DNA of 64,000 nt from Calditrichota bacterium (GTDB lineage: Bacteria > Calditrichota > Calditrichia > RBG-13-44-9 > J042). The DNA lies in NCBI GenBank assembly GCA_013150955.1, contig JAADJD010000017.1, forward strand, positions 36,336-100,335, read 5' to 3'. The translations under genes were made by a program, and so were the position numbers. The notes under the pieces are model-generated. The model saw only the letters and a program-made list of their open reading frames with translations, was not told the origin of the DNA and made no database searches. This document shows, in pieces, positions 1-8,589 of this stretch (the stretch's first letter is position 1; every line of letters starts with the position of its first letter).

Positions 1-1518
1 ATTATTGGGATTGTGATTGCCAGCCTCATCGTTCTGGTGGCGGTAGGTGGGTATTTCATGTTTTCCGATTCAGGAGCGGGGACGGAAACGGAGCAGCAGG
101 CGGATGGTCAGTTGTGGACCTGCGGCATGCACCCGGAGGTGATTCTGGACAAACCCGGAAATTGCCCCATTTGTGGTATGAAGCTGGTACCGGTAAAAGG
201 TACGGGCGCGGTTGAAGAAGACATGGGCGACATGCAGCATGAGGACATGGCTGCCGATGCCCAGAAAGAAAAGAAACCCAAAAAAGAACGTAAGATCCTT
301 TACTGGCGGGCTCCCATGGATCCCACCGAAATTTATGATCGACCCGGAAAATCTAAAATGGGAATGGACCTGATCCCCGTTTATGAAGACGAGGCCGAAT
401 TGGGCGCCGGAGGAACGGTTCGCATTGATCCGGTTACCGTTCAGAATATGGGGATTCGAATGGCCCGCGTGGAAAAGCGGGATTTTCACAAAGTGATTCG
501 CACCGTGGGGTACATCGAATACAATGAGAAAACGCTGTACACAGTATCTCCAAAGATTTCCGGCTGGATTGAGCGGTTATATGTGGATTTTACCGGCCAG
601 ATGGTTTATCCCGGTCAGCCATTGCTGGAAATTTATTCTCCGGAACTGGTGACTACTCAGGAAGAATATTTGCTGGCATTGAACAATCTAAAACTGGTAA
701 ATAAAACCTCTTTTCAATCGATCAGGGACGGGGCGGAGTCCCTCTTAAAAGCTTCCCTGCAGCGCCTGAAATACTGGGATATTCCCGATTCGGAAATTCG
801 GCGACTGGAAGAAACGGGCGAGGTTCGGAAGACTCTCCAGTTGCAGGCCCCGGCACGGGGGGTGGTCATTCACAAAAATGCAGTGGAAGGCTCCTACGTG
901 AAGGAGGGACAGCCGCTGTATCAGATCGCGGACCTGTCCACCGTCTGGGTATACGCCACGGTGTACGATCACGAGTTGCCCTGGATTGAACTGGGACAGG
1001 AAGCCAGCATGGAACTGTCCTATTTGCCGGGAAAAACCTTTAAAGGACGTATCATCTATATTTATCCCTATCTGGATAAGAAAGCCCGTGACGTAAAAAT
1101 CCGCATGGAATTCGAGAATCCCGATCTGGAGCTGCGTCCCGGAATGTATGCCAATGTGATGATCAAGGGCAAAACCATTCCCGATGCCCTGGTGATTCCT
1201 TCGGAGGCGGTCATTCGCTCTGGGGTACGGAACATCGTATTTGTGGTGCGCGAACCGGGCAAGTTTGAACCCCGTCAGGTGAAGATCGGGGAAGAAGGGG
1301 AAGATGGCCTGCTGCGGATCCTCTCGGGACTGCTGCCGGGCGAAAAAATTGTGGTGTCCGCGCAGTTCATGCTGGATAGTGAAAGCCGATTACAGGAAGC
1401 CATTCAGAAATTGCTGAAAGAACGCATGAAAAAACAGCAATCGAAAGGTGCAGAATCGCGCCCGGATGAGATGGAAGGAATGGATCATTCGAAACCCATG
1501 AATGAGCATGCGCACTAA
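1..1518 (+). CDS. cusB: CusB-type RND efflux periplasmic adaptor, 5' end cut by the window
   Basis: Membrane-fusion subunit of a copper/silver RND efflux system, linking the inner-membrane pump to an outer-membrane channel. The frame is open to base 1 and encodes the hydrophobic N-terminal anchor, so the true start lies upstream; the first in-window start is GTG at 13 (501 aa from there). Near residue 35 there is a heavy-metal-binding domain (WTCGMHP ... CPICGMKLVP), followed near 95-128 by a second, Cys-less copy (YWRAPMDP ... MGMDLIPVY) as is usual in CusB. Barrel-sandwich and beta-barrel domains follow. The C-terminus ends in a Met/His tail (MDHSKPMNEHAH). It is followed by cusA after 48 bp; the outer-membrane partner is not in the window and may lie upstream. 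Confidence 0.93.
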   Translation: MIGIVIASLIVLVAVGGYFMFSDSGAGTETEQQADGQLWTCGMHPEVILDKPGNCPICGMKLVPVKGTGAVEEDMGDMQHEDMAADAQKEKKPKKERKILYWRAPMDPTEIYDRPGKSKMGMDLIPVYEDEAELGAGGTVRIDPVTVQNMGIRMARVEKRDFHKVIRTVGYIEYNEKTLYTVSPKISGWIERLYVDFTGQMVYPGQPLLEIYSPELVTTQEEYLLALNNLKLVNKTSFQSIRDGAESLLKASLQRLKYWDIPDSEIRRLEETGEVRKTLQLQAPARGVVIHKNAVEGSYVKEGQPLYQIADLSTVWVYATVYDHELPWIELGQEASMELSYLPGKTFKGRIIYIYPYLDKKARDVKIRMEFENPDLELRPGMYANVMIKGKTIPDALVIPSEAVIRSGVRNIVFVVREPGKFEPRQVKIGEEGEDGLLRILSGLLPGEKIVVSAQFMLDSESRLQEAIQKLLKERMKKQQSKGAESRPDEMEGMDHSKPMNEHAH

Positions 1519-1566
1519 TCCCATAGAAATGTGGAAACTGCATAAAGAGAGGATGGAGAGCGACTT

Positions 1567-4500
1567 ATGTTAGAGAAGATCATAGAAGCGTCGGTAAACA
1601 ATCGGTTCCTGGTGATCCTGTTTACCATTATCATTGCGCTGGGTGGCATTTACACCATGTTACAGACACCCGTGGATGCCATCCCGGATTTAAGTGATGT
1701 TCAGGTGATTATTTTCACCGAATATCCTGGTCAGGCCCCCCAGGTGGTGGAGGACCAGGTGACCTATCCCCTGACCAGCGCCATGCTGGCGGTACCATAC
1801 GCCAAAGTGGTGCGGGGGTATTCCTTTTTTGGATTGTCCTTTGTGTACATCATTTTTGAAGATGGCACCGACCTTTACTGGGCCCGAAGCCGGGTTCTGG
1901 AATATTTGAATTACGTTTCCAAGAACTTACCACCGGGAGTCACCCCGTCCCTGGGCCCCGATGCCACCGGTGTGGGATGGGTGTTTGAATACGTGCTGGA
2001 TGGTGGTGATAAATACGATCTGCAGCAACTGCGCTCCATCCAGGACTGGTACCTGCGTTACGAGCTGATGAGCGTTCCCGGTGTGGCCGAAGTGGCCAGC
2101 ATCGGCGGGTACGTAAAGCAATATCAAGTTGAGGTGGATCCCAACAAACTGCTGGCATACAACATCCCCCTAAGCAAGGTCAAAATGGCCATCAAGCGCA
2201 GCAACAACGACGTGGGTGGCCGATTAATCGAAATGGGCGAAACCGAATTCATGGTTCGCGGACTGGGGTACATTCAATCCATCGAAGATGTGGAGAATAT
2301 CCCGGTGGGTGTGGATGAGAACGGTACGCCCATCTTGATTAAAAATATTGCCAACGTTCACATTGGACCGGAATTGCGCCGGGGTCTGGCCGACCTGAAT
2401 GGTGAAGGCGAAGTGGTTGGTGGCATAGTGGTGATGCGCTGGGGCGAAAACGCCCTCAAAACCATTCATGCGGTTAAGGAAAAGCTGAAAGAGCTGGAAA
2501 AAGGGTTACCTGAAGGGGTCAAGATCATTCCGGTATACGACCGTTCCGGCCTGATTGAACGCGCCATCGACAATTTAAAAGAGAAGCTAATCGAAGAAAG
2601 TCTGGTGGTTGCCCTGGTCACCATCATCTTTCTGCTGCATTTCCGAAGTTCACTGGTGGCCATTTTTACCCTCCCCATGGGAATCCTGATGGCCTTCCTG
2701 GTCATGTATTACCAGGGGATTAACGCCAACATCATGTCACTGGGAGGAATTGCGATCGCCATCGGCGCCATGGTCGATGCGGCCATCGTGATGATAGAGA
2801 ATGCCCATAAACACATCGAACGGTACGGTGGTAAAAAGGACCACTGGCAATTGATCATCGATTCTTCCAAGGAAGTGGGACCGGCGCTGTTCTACTCGCT
2901 ATTGATCATTACCCTGTCGTTTTTACCGGTGTTTGCTCTGCAGGCGCAGGAAGGTCGACTGTTTAAGCCGCTGGCGTACACCAAAACTTACGCCATGGCA
3001 GCCGCTGCGCTGCTGTCCATCACCATCGTACCGGTGCTGATGGGATACTTCATCCGCGGCAAGATTATGCCGGAAGAAAAGAATCCCATCAATCGTTTCC
3101 TGATCCGGGTTTACCGGCCCATTATTCACCTGGTTTTGCGATTTAAGTGGACCACCATCATCGTTGCCATCGTCATTCTGCTGATTTCGATCTGGCCGGT
3201 GGAACACATCGGATCCGAATTCATGCCCCCATTGAACGAGGGCGACCTGCTGTACATGCCCACCACGGATCCGGGCATCAGCATCACGAAGGCCAAGGAA
3301 ATTTTACAACAGACGGACAAGATCATTAAAAGTTTTCCTGAGGTGGAAAGTGTGTTCGGAAAGATTGGTCGCGCGGAAACGGCCACCGACCCGGCACCCC
3401 TTTCCATGATCGAAACCACAATCATGCTAAAGCCGAAGGAAGAATGGCGGCCGGGCATGACCATGGACAAGCTGGTCGAGGAACTGGATAAGGCCATTCA
3501 GTTTCCGGGACTGACCAATGCCTGGACCATGCCCATTAAAACCCGAATCGACATGCTTTCCACCGGTATTAAAACCCCTATTGGAATCAAGTTGATGGGG
3601 CCGGATCTGGAGGTGCTATCGGATCTGGGTCGGCGCATCGAAACGGTTATCCGGGAAGTTCCGGGGACGTTGAGTGTCTTTGCCGATAAGACCGTGGGTG
3701 GGAATTATCTGGACTTCAAGATCAAGCGAGAGGAGGCCGCCCGTTACGGCCTGACGGTAGGCGACGTGCAGGATATTATCACCTCGGCCATTGGTGGCAT
3801 GAACGTCACCTATACGGTGGAGGGGCTGGAACGTTATCCCGTAAACGTGCGCTATGCACGGGAATTGCGGGACAATATCGAAGCGCTGAAGCGGGTGTTG
3901 ATTCCCACGCCCACGGGCGCTCAAATTCCCCTGCACTACGTGGCCGACCTCGAAATCAAGAAAGGTCCACCGGTGATCAAGAGCGAAAACGCCCGTAAAA
4001 CCGCCTGGCTGTACGTGGACATTCGGGACATTGACGTGGGAACCTACGTGAAGAATGCCAAAAAGGCAGTTGAGGAAAAAGTGGACTTTCCCGAAGGCTA
4101 CAGTATCGTCTGGAGTGGCCAGTATGAATATATGGAACGTGCCCAGCAGCGACTGCGCCTGGTCATTCCCATTACCCTGGTGATTATCTTCCTTCTGTTG
4201 TATTTCAACTTCAAAAACATTCAGGAAAGCCTGATCGTGATGCTTTCGCTACCGTTTTCGCTGGTCGGTGGTATCTGGTTCATGTACATACTGGATTACA
4301 ACTTTAGCGTGGCTGTGGGGGTGGGCTTTATTGCCCTTGCAGGGGTAGCCGCCGAAACGGGTGTGGTCATGCTCATTTACCTGGATCATGCCTACAAGCA
4401 CCGAAAGTTGCACGGAAAATTGCGATCGCTGAAAGACCTGTACGATGCCATCATCGAAGGGGCTGTGGAGCGTGTGCGTCCCAAGATGATGACCGTAACC

Positions 4501-4728
4501 GCCATCATGGCCGGTCTGTTGCCCATCCTGTGGGGAACGGGTACCGGTTCTCAGGTAATGAAGCGCATTGCGGCACCCATGGTGGGCGGTATGGTGACTT
4601 CGACCATTCTCACCCTGGTGGTTATCCCGGCCATTTACTATCTGTGGAAGAGTCGGGAAGTGAAACGCATCATGGCGGAATTGCAGGAAAACAATGACGA
4701 CAGCAGTGAAGCGAAAGAAGAGAAATAA
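1567..4728 (+). CDS. cusA: CusA-type heavy-metal efflux RND pump
   Basis: Inner-membrane proton-driven pump (1053 aa, full family length) of the Cu(I)/Ag(I) subgroup. The transmembrane-4 motif AIGAMVDAAIVMIEN places the proton-relay Asp at about residue 404. Three methionines in LLYMP, PLSMIETT and RIDMLSTG match the positions I remember for the E. coli CusA metal relay. The start is set by GAGAGGATGGAGAG upstream of the ATG. It sits between cusB and an lgt-like gene, the first steps of a long co-directional run. Divalent-metal CzcA is the alternative, but the transmembrane-4 and Met pattern favours monovalent copper or silver. Confidence 0.95.
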   Translation: MLEKIIEASVNNRFLVILFTIIIALGGIYTMLQTPVDAIPDLSDVQVIIFTEYPGQAPQVVEDQVTYPLTSAMLAVPYAKVVRGYSFFGLSFVYIIFEDGTDLYWARSRVLEYLNYVSKNLPPGVTPSLGPDATGVGWVFEYVLDGGDKYDLQQLRSIQDWYLRYELMSVPGVAEVASIGGYVKQYQVEVDPNKLLAYNIPLSKVKMAIKRSNNDVGGRLIEMGETEFMVRGLGYIQSIEDVENIPVGVDENGTPILIKNIANVHIGPELRRGLADLNGEGEVVGGIVVMRWGENALKTIHAVKEKLKELEKGLPEGVKIIPVYDRSGLIERAIDNLKEKLIEESLVVALVTIIFLLHFRSSLVAIFTLPMGILMAFLVMYYQGINANIMSLGGIAIAIGAMVDAAIVMIENAHKHIERYGGKKDHWQLIIDSSKEVGPALFYSLLIITLSFLPVFALQAQEGRLFKPLAYTKTYAMAAAALLSITIVPVLMGYFIRGKIMPEEKNPINRFLIRVYRPIIHLVLRFKWTTIIVAIVILLISIWPVEHIGSEFMPPLNEGDLLYMPTTDPGISITKAKEILQQTDKIIKSFPEVESVFGKIGRAETATDPAPLSMIETTIMLKPKEEWRPGMTMDKLVEELDKAIQFPGLTNAWTMPIKTRIDMLSTGIKTPIGIKLMGPDLEVLSDLGRRIETVIREVPGTLSVFADKTVGGNYLDFKIKREEAARYGLTVGDVQDIITSAIGGMNVTYTVEGLERYPVNVRYARELRDNIEALKRVLIPTPTGAQIPLHYVADLEIKKGPPVIKSENARKTAWLYVDIRDIDVGTYVKNAKKAVEEKVDFPEGYSIVWSGQYEYMERAQQRLRLVIPITLVIIFLLLYFNFKNIQESLIVMLSLPFSLVGGIWFMYILDYNFSVAVGVGFIALAGVAAETGVVMLIYLDHAYKHRKLHGKLRSLKDLYDAIIEGAVERVRPKMMTVTAIMAGLLPILWGTGTGSQVMKRIAAPMVGGMVTSTILTLVVIPAIYYLWKSREVKRIMAELQENNDDSSEAKEEK

Positions 4729-4734
4729 GATGTT

Positions 4735-4763
4735 CGGGAGAGGATTAGAAGGAACCTCTCCCG
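4735..4763 (+). other. Intercistronic hairpin between cusA and the lgt-like gene
   Basis: CGGGAGAGG at 4735-4743 pairs perfectly with CCTCTCCCG at 4755-4763 over an 11-base loop. There is no T-run after it, so it looks like an mRNA processing or stability element rather than an intrinsic terminator. Confidence 0.55.
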
Positions 4764-4788
4764 GTAAATTCAAGAGGAAGGATACGCA

Positions 4789-5598
4789 ATGATTCCCATA
4801 CTCTTTAAAATCGGGCCCCTTGAGATCGGCAGTTATGGGGTAATGATGGCTATGGCGTTTCTCATAACTGCCCTGGTGCTGGCCAGAGAGCTGCGCCTGC
4901 GCGACATGCCCGCTGAATGGGCATACGAGCTGGTGCTGTGGGCGGCACTGGGTGGCATCATAGGGGCCCGATTGTATTTCATACTGGAGCATTTTCCCGA
5001 ATTTCTGGCCGATCCCCTGGGCATGATCTTCAGCCGGGGTGGACTCACCTGGTACGGAGGGTTTTTCCTGGGGAGTCTGACCGTCCTGTGGAAAATTTCC
5101 CGACTGCCGGTTTCCACCCTGGAGCTGGCCGATATCATTGCCCCGTTGATTTTATTAGGGTATGCGATCGGGCGCATTGGCTGTCTGCTTTCCGGGGATG
5201 GCGATTATGGGGTTCCCACAGACGTGCCCTGGGCCATGGCCTTTCCCAACGGTCTGGTTCCCACAGATGTGCCCGTGCATCCCACGCCGTTGTACGAAAC
5301 CCTGCTCTCGGGATTGTTTTTCCTGATGCTGTGGCGATTTCGGCGGATTGCCACCCGGGGCTGGATGGTCAGTGGTCTGCTCATTTTCTACGGTCTGGAA
5401 CGGTTCATTGTGGAATTCTGGCGTCGGACACCGGCGGTTTTCGGCTGGATGACCATGGCGCAGATCATTAGCATTGGCCTGATTGTAACGGGTACGGCTT
5501 TCGGCGTGTACACCTGGAAGTTAGCTGCACGGCGACGAAAAGAAGAGTTGCAACAATTGGTTCATAAAACAACGGTGAAAGTGCATTCAGCCAGTTAA
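4789..5598 (+). CDS. lgt: Prolipoprotein diacylglyceryl transferase-like membrane protein
   Basis: Integral membrane protein of the Lgt family (269 aa, usual length), which attaches diacylglycerol from phosphatidylglycerol to the lipobox Cys of lipoproteins. Visible motifs are GGLTWYGGFF (84-93), GRIGCLLSGDGDYG (128-141) and LERFIVEFWR (203-212). From memory of E. coli Lgt, its Asn146 and Glu151 correspond here to Cys132 and Asp137, and His103 to Tyr89, so this belongs to a variant subgroup and may be a paralog of the housekeeping enzyme. RBS GAGGAAGG precedes the ATG. It lies 17 bp before the PII-like gene, and the operon encodes a lipoprotein (8299-8574) that could be its substrate. Confidence 0.85.
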   Translation: MIPILFKIGPLEIGSYGVMMAMAFLITALVLARELRLRDMPAEWAYELVLWAALGGIIGARLYFILEHFPEFLADPLGMIFSRGGLTWYGGFFLGSLTVLWKISRLPVSTLELADIIAPLILLGYAIGRIGCLLSGDGDYGVPTDVPWAMAFPNGLVPTDVPVHPTPLYETLLSGLFFLMLWRFRRIATRGWMVSGLLIFYGLERFIVEFWRRTPAVFGWMTMAQIISIGLIVTGTAFGVYTWKLAARRRKEELQQLVHKTTVKVHSAS

Positions 5599-5615
5599 AC
5601 GTTGGGAGAAAAACG

Positions 5616-5957
5616 ATGAAAGAAATCAAAGCCTATATACGCGTGGAAAAAGCCGTGGATGTACTGCGTGCTCTGGACGAAGCCGGCATCGATGGGGTGA
5701 CCCTGATCGATGTCATGGGCATGGGGACGCTGGCCGATCCCCAGCAAACCAAATATTCCATTGAATACGTGGAGAAGTATTCGCGGATTTCCAAACTGGA
5801 AGTGGTCTGTCGCGATGAGGATGTCCACAAGATTGTGGAAACCATTCGTAAGGCGGCGTACACCGGTTTAAAAGGCGACGGCATGATCTATGTCTCTCCC
5901 GTGGATATGGTGGTGAAGATTCGTACGGGAGCGCAGGGAGAAGCCGCGCTATCGTGA
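5616..5957 (+). CDS. PII-like signalling protein, metal-efflux-associated group
   Basis: A 113-aa member of the PII/GlnB superfamily. The nucleotide-binding B-loop is kept (TGLKGDGMIYV, near 83-93) while the T-loop region (MGMGTLADPQQTKYSIEY) lacks the uridylylation motif of nitrogen PII proteins. A PII group encoded beside CusA/CzcA pumps (often called PII-NG) is known, and this context fits it. Presumably it senses adenine nucleotides and modulates the pump or another membrane partner; the target is unknown. The start is ATG after TTGGGAGAAAAACG, 17 bp after the lgt-like gene. A paralog about two-thirds identical lies at 15454-15792. Confidence 0.85.
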   Translation: MKEIKAYIRVEKAVDVLRALDEAGIDGVTLIDVMGMGTLADPQQTKYSIEYVEKYSRISKLEVVCRDEDVHKIVETIRKAAYTGLKGDGMIYVSPVDMVVKIRTGAQGEAALS

Positions 5958-6025
5958 TGCGAACGGCGGATTTCCACTAAGGAAAGCGCGGTTCCACACA
6001 ACCCATCAAAACAAAGGAGGCCGTT

Positions 6026-6523
6026 ATGAAACGGTGGATGCAGTGGATAGGAATTGGCAGTTTGTTGGCATTGGCGCTGTACGTTTTCCCGGGTTCAACG
6101 ACTGCCCAGCAACACATGGGCGGGATGCAACATATGCAGCATCAACAGGGCCAGGGAATGATGAATATGCAGAATATGATGCAGCACATGCAGCAGATGA
6201 TGGCCCGCATGCAGGGTATGATGCAGGGAAGCCAGCATATGCAACACATGCAGGGTCAATCCGGCATGATGCATGGTCAGGGCAACAACCACATGGCGCA
6301 GATGATGCAGCACATGAACACCATGGGCCAGACCATGCAGGAAATGATGCAACAGATGAACGCCATGATGCAGAATGCGGAAATGATGAACAATCCGCAG
6401 ATGAAGGAGCACATGGAGCAAATGCAAAAGCATATGCAGGAAATGATGCAGGCCATGGAAGGGATGATTCAGAACATGGAGCAGATGCATCAGAGCGGTG
6501 GCACGGAAAAGGGTAAAAAGTAG
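6026..6523 (+). CDS. Secreted Met/Gln/His-rich protein, probable periplasmic copper binder
   Basis: A 165-aa low-complexity protein with a signal peptide (hydrophobic 8-22, likely cleavage after TTA near 27). I count 43 methionines, arranged as repeated MM and HM pairs separated by Gln, His and Asn, plus a short Lys tail. Such Met clusters bind Cu(I) in several periplasmic copper proteins, so copper or silver sequestration is the natural inference. It belongs to no domain family I recognise and is predicted to be helical. RBS AAAGGAGG is 6 bases before the ATG. It follows the PII-like gene by 68 bp and precedes a cytochrome c. Composition makes all six frames look open, so overlapping ORFs here are artefacts. 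Confidence 0.85.
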   Translation: MKRWMQWIGIGSLLALALYVFPGSTTAQQHMGGMQHMQHQQGQGMMNMQNMMQHMQQMMARMQGMMQGSQHMQHMQGQSGMMHGQGNNHMAQMMQHMNTMGQTMQEMMQQMNAMMQNAEMMNNPQMKEHMEQMQKHMQEMMQAMEGMIQNMEQMHQSGGTEKGKK

Positions 6524-6551
6524 AAGAGAACGCACGCCTCATCAACCGCAT

Positions 6552-6583
6552 CCGGGGGGGGAAGCCCGATGGTTTCTCCCCGG
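6552..6583 (+). other. GC-rich intercistronic hairpin before the cytochrome c gene
   Basis: CCGGGG at 6552-6557 pairs with CCCCGG at 6578-6583, with weaker pairing inside. It is preceded by CTCATCAACCGC (6538-6549), a 12-mer that recurs upstream of another hairpin at 10191. Confidence 0.45.
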
Positions 6584-6609
6584 GTGTTAAAACGAAAGGA
6601 GAAGCGATC

Positions 6610-7032
6610 ATGAAAACGGTGATTCCTGTTCTGATTGTTTTACTGGCTATTGCGAGCTGGATTCCGATGGCGGACACAACGAGTGATGTTCGAGCCCAGT
6701 CCAGCAAATGGGTGGCGCCCAGCTGGGCAGATACACTGAGCAATCCCTATAAAAACGATGTGAAAGCCACCGAAGCAGGAAAGACCATTTTTAATCAGCT
6801 GTGCGCCATTTGCCATGGCAACTCCGGTAAAGGCGATGGCGTGGCCGGCATGGCACTCAATCCCCGACCGGCCAATTTGACTTCCGATGCGGTGCAAAGT
6901 CAGAGTGACGGCGCCCTTTACTGGAAGATCACCACCGGGCGACCGCCCATGGCGTCGTACCGGGAATCGCTTACGGATGAACAGCGCTGGCAGGTGGTCA
7001 ACTACATCCGGCAGCTGGGTAAAAAGAAATAA
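6610..7032 (+). CDS. Periplasmic monoheme cytochrome c
   Basis: A 140-aa class I cytochrome c with a signal peptide (hydrophobic 4-20, Ala-rich cut near 30). The heme site is CAICH (65-69), and Met114 in GRPPMASY is the likely sixth ligand. The C-terminal helix (DEQRWQVVNYIRQL) is typical. It probably carries electrons in the periplasm for copper or other redox reactions; its donor and acceptor cannot be read from sequence. The start is ATG after GAAAGGAGAAG. The next gene, a porin, begins 36 bp later. Confidence 0.9.
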   Translation: MKTVIPVLIVLLAIASWIPMADTTSDVRAQSSKWVAPSWADTLSNPYKNDVKATEAGKTIFNQLCAICHGNSGKGDGVAGMALNPRPANLTSDAVQSQSDGALYWKITTGRPPMASYRESLTDEQRWQVVNYIRQLGKKK

Positions 7033-7068
7033 TAAATCATCGGAGAACCATTTGGGAAGGAGTGGCTT

Positions 7069-8268
7069 ATGAAACGGAATGCTTTATGGATGGTGGTTGT
7101 TGGCTTATGGTTGGTTATGGGATTTTCGCAAAATGGATTGGCTCAGGATGTGGCATCGGTACAGCAGGAAGTGAAGAAATTGAAACCTGGATTGAGCCGC
7201 TTTTTACTCCGGGGTTATGCCCATTCGGGATTTGAGCGCTACGAGAAGGAAAACAGCTTCGTCGGCGGTAGCTTTAATCCCATTTTTCTGTGGCAACAAT
7301 CCGATCGTCTATTATTTGAAGGAGAGCTGGAAGTGGCCCTGGAGCATGGCAGCACCACAATTGGACTGGAATATGCAAACATGTCCTACATTTTAAACAA
7401 ACGCATGATCATTCGAGTGGGAAAATTCTTGATTCCGTTTGGAATTTTTGCCGAGCGCCTGCATCCCCGTTGGATTAATCGCCTGCCCTCCAATCCACTG
7501 GGATTTGACCACGGGGAGCAGGTTGGCCCGGCAGCGGCGCTGGGTGCGGAGATTCGCGGTGGGGCACCCCTGGGTGCATCCAAAATCAACTATTCGATTT
7601 ATTTGATCAATGGCCCCAGCCTGAACGATGGCAGCGAAAATCCCGAAGAGGCCGGGATGCTCCATTTTGACAATTATGAGGATAACAATACCAACAAGGC
7701 CATCGGCGGGCGCTTTGGATTCCTGCCCTTTTCCAGCTCGGCTCTGGAACTGGGTGTCTCCGCACAGTTTGCCAAGGTGGGCAACGAAAATACCATTTAT
7801 CAGGACGTGGGTGCCCGCTTGTTTGCCCTGGATTTATCCCTGGTCAAAACCATTCCCTCGTTAAAGGGCATTGTGGATGTTAAGGCACAGTACAGCATGA
7901 CTCAGGTGGATGATGCCCGGTATGTCGATCCCGAAAATCCCGGGCAGACCTACACGTTTAAAAACGAAAATGCCGCCTATTTTGTCCGCGGCACATTTAA
8001 ACCCGCATTTGTGGCCAATACGTTCATTCAGAAGCTGGAATTTGCTGGCCGCTATTCCGTGCTAACTCTGGCGGAAGGCGCAGCCTGGGGCGGGGAAAAA
8101 CGCCAGTGGGCCTTCAGTTTAAATTACTGGCTGGATTGGCGCACGGTGGTCAAATTTTCCTACCAGTACACCGACGCCCCGGGTGCAGAAGAAGCAGCAG
8201 TGGAACATGAGGAAGAGGGGACACCGCTGGGTGGGGCGTTCCTGATTCACTGGTCATTTGGATTCTAA
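7069..8268 (+). CDS. Outer-membrane porin-like beta-barrel protein
   Basis: A 399-aa protein with a signal peptide ending near LAQ (residue 25), alternating amphipathic strands and a C-terminal aromatic (SFGF) typical of outer-membrane barrels. The segment RVGKFLIPFGIF followed by RLPSNPLGF resembles the phosphate-selective porin O/P type. It probably forms a channel for small solutes or ions. A short coiled region (VASVQQEVKKLKPG) follows the signal peptide, as in many O/P-type porins. The start is ATG with GGGAAGGAG upstream. It is embedded between two cytochrome c genes in the copper operon. Confidence 0.75.
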   Translation: MKRNALWMVVVGLWLVMGFSQNGLAQDVASVQQEVKKLKPGLSRFLLRGYAHSGFERYEKENSFVGGSFNPIFLWQQSDRLLFEGELEVALEHGSTTIGLEYANMSYILNKRMIIRVGKFLIPFGIFAERLHPRWINRLPSNPLGFDHGEQVGPAAALGAEIRGGAPLGASKINYSIYLINGPSLNDGSENPEEAGMLHFDNYEDNNTNKAIGGRFGFLPFSSSALELGVSAQFAKVGNENTIYQDVGARLFALDLSLVKTIPSLKGIVDVKAQYSMTQVDDARYVDPENPGQTYTFKNENAAYFVRGTFKPAFVANTFIQKLEFAGRYSVLTLAEGAAWGGEKRQWAFSLNYWLDWRTVVKFSYQYTDAPGAEEAAVEHEEEGTPLGGAFLIHWSFGF

Positions 8269-8298
8269 CGGCACGGAATTTAACAAAAGGAGAATATC

Positions 8299-8574
8299 AT
8301 GAATAAACATAAATTGCTTGGCGGGTTGCTGATCCTGGTTGTGGTACTGGTGACCGTCTGGGTCATTGGATGTGCATCCAACAAAACTCTGGTAACCGAA
8401 AAAAGCGGCGCCCAGCTCTGGGGCGAAAATTGTGTGCGATGCCATAACGCGCCATCCCCTCCGGCTTTTAACGACTACCAGTGGGAAACCATTGCCATTC
8501 ATATGCGCGTTCGGGCATCCCTGACGGACGAGGAAGTTCAAAAAATCGTCGAATTTCTAAAAATGGCCAATTGA
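8299..8574 (+). CDS. Small lipoprotein cytochrome c
   Basis: A 91-aa monoheme cytochrome with a type II signal peptide: long hydrophobic core (6-23) then VIGC, with Cys25 as the lipidated residue. Heme site CVRCH is at 45-49, and a Met in IHMRVRA could be the sixth ligand. It is short for cytochrome c but complete, ending with the usual DEEVQKIVEFL helix. It is membrane-anchored and probably exchanges electrons with the soluble cytochrome at 6610. RBS AAAGGAG lies upstream; the next gene starts 15 bp later. It is a possible substrate of the lgt-like enzyme of this operon. Confidence 0.88.
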   Translation: MNKHKLLGGLLILVVVLVTVWVIGCASNKTLVTEKSGAQLWGENCVRCHNAPSPPAFNDYQWETIAIHMRVRASLTDEEVQKIVEFLKMAN

Positions 8575-8589
8575 CGAATCGGATAGGTT

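Noticed and set aside
6024-6743. Long ORFs on the minus strand and other frame over the Met-rich gene
   Set aside because: They are compositional shadows of the ATG/CAG-rich sequence; only the frame at 6026 has an RBS and signal peptide.
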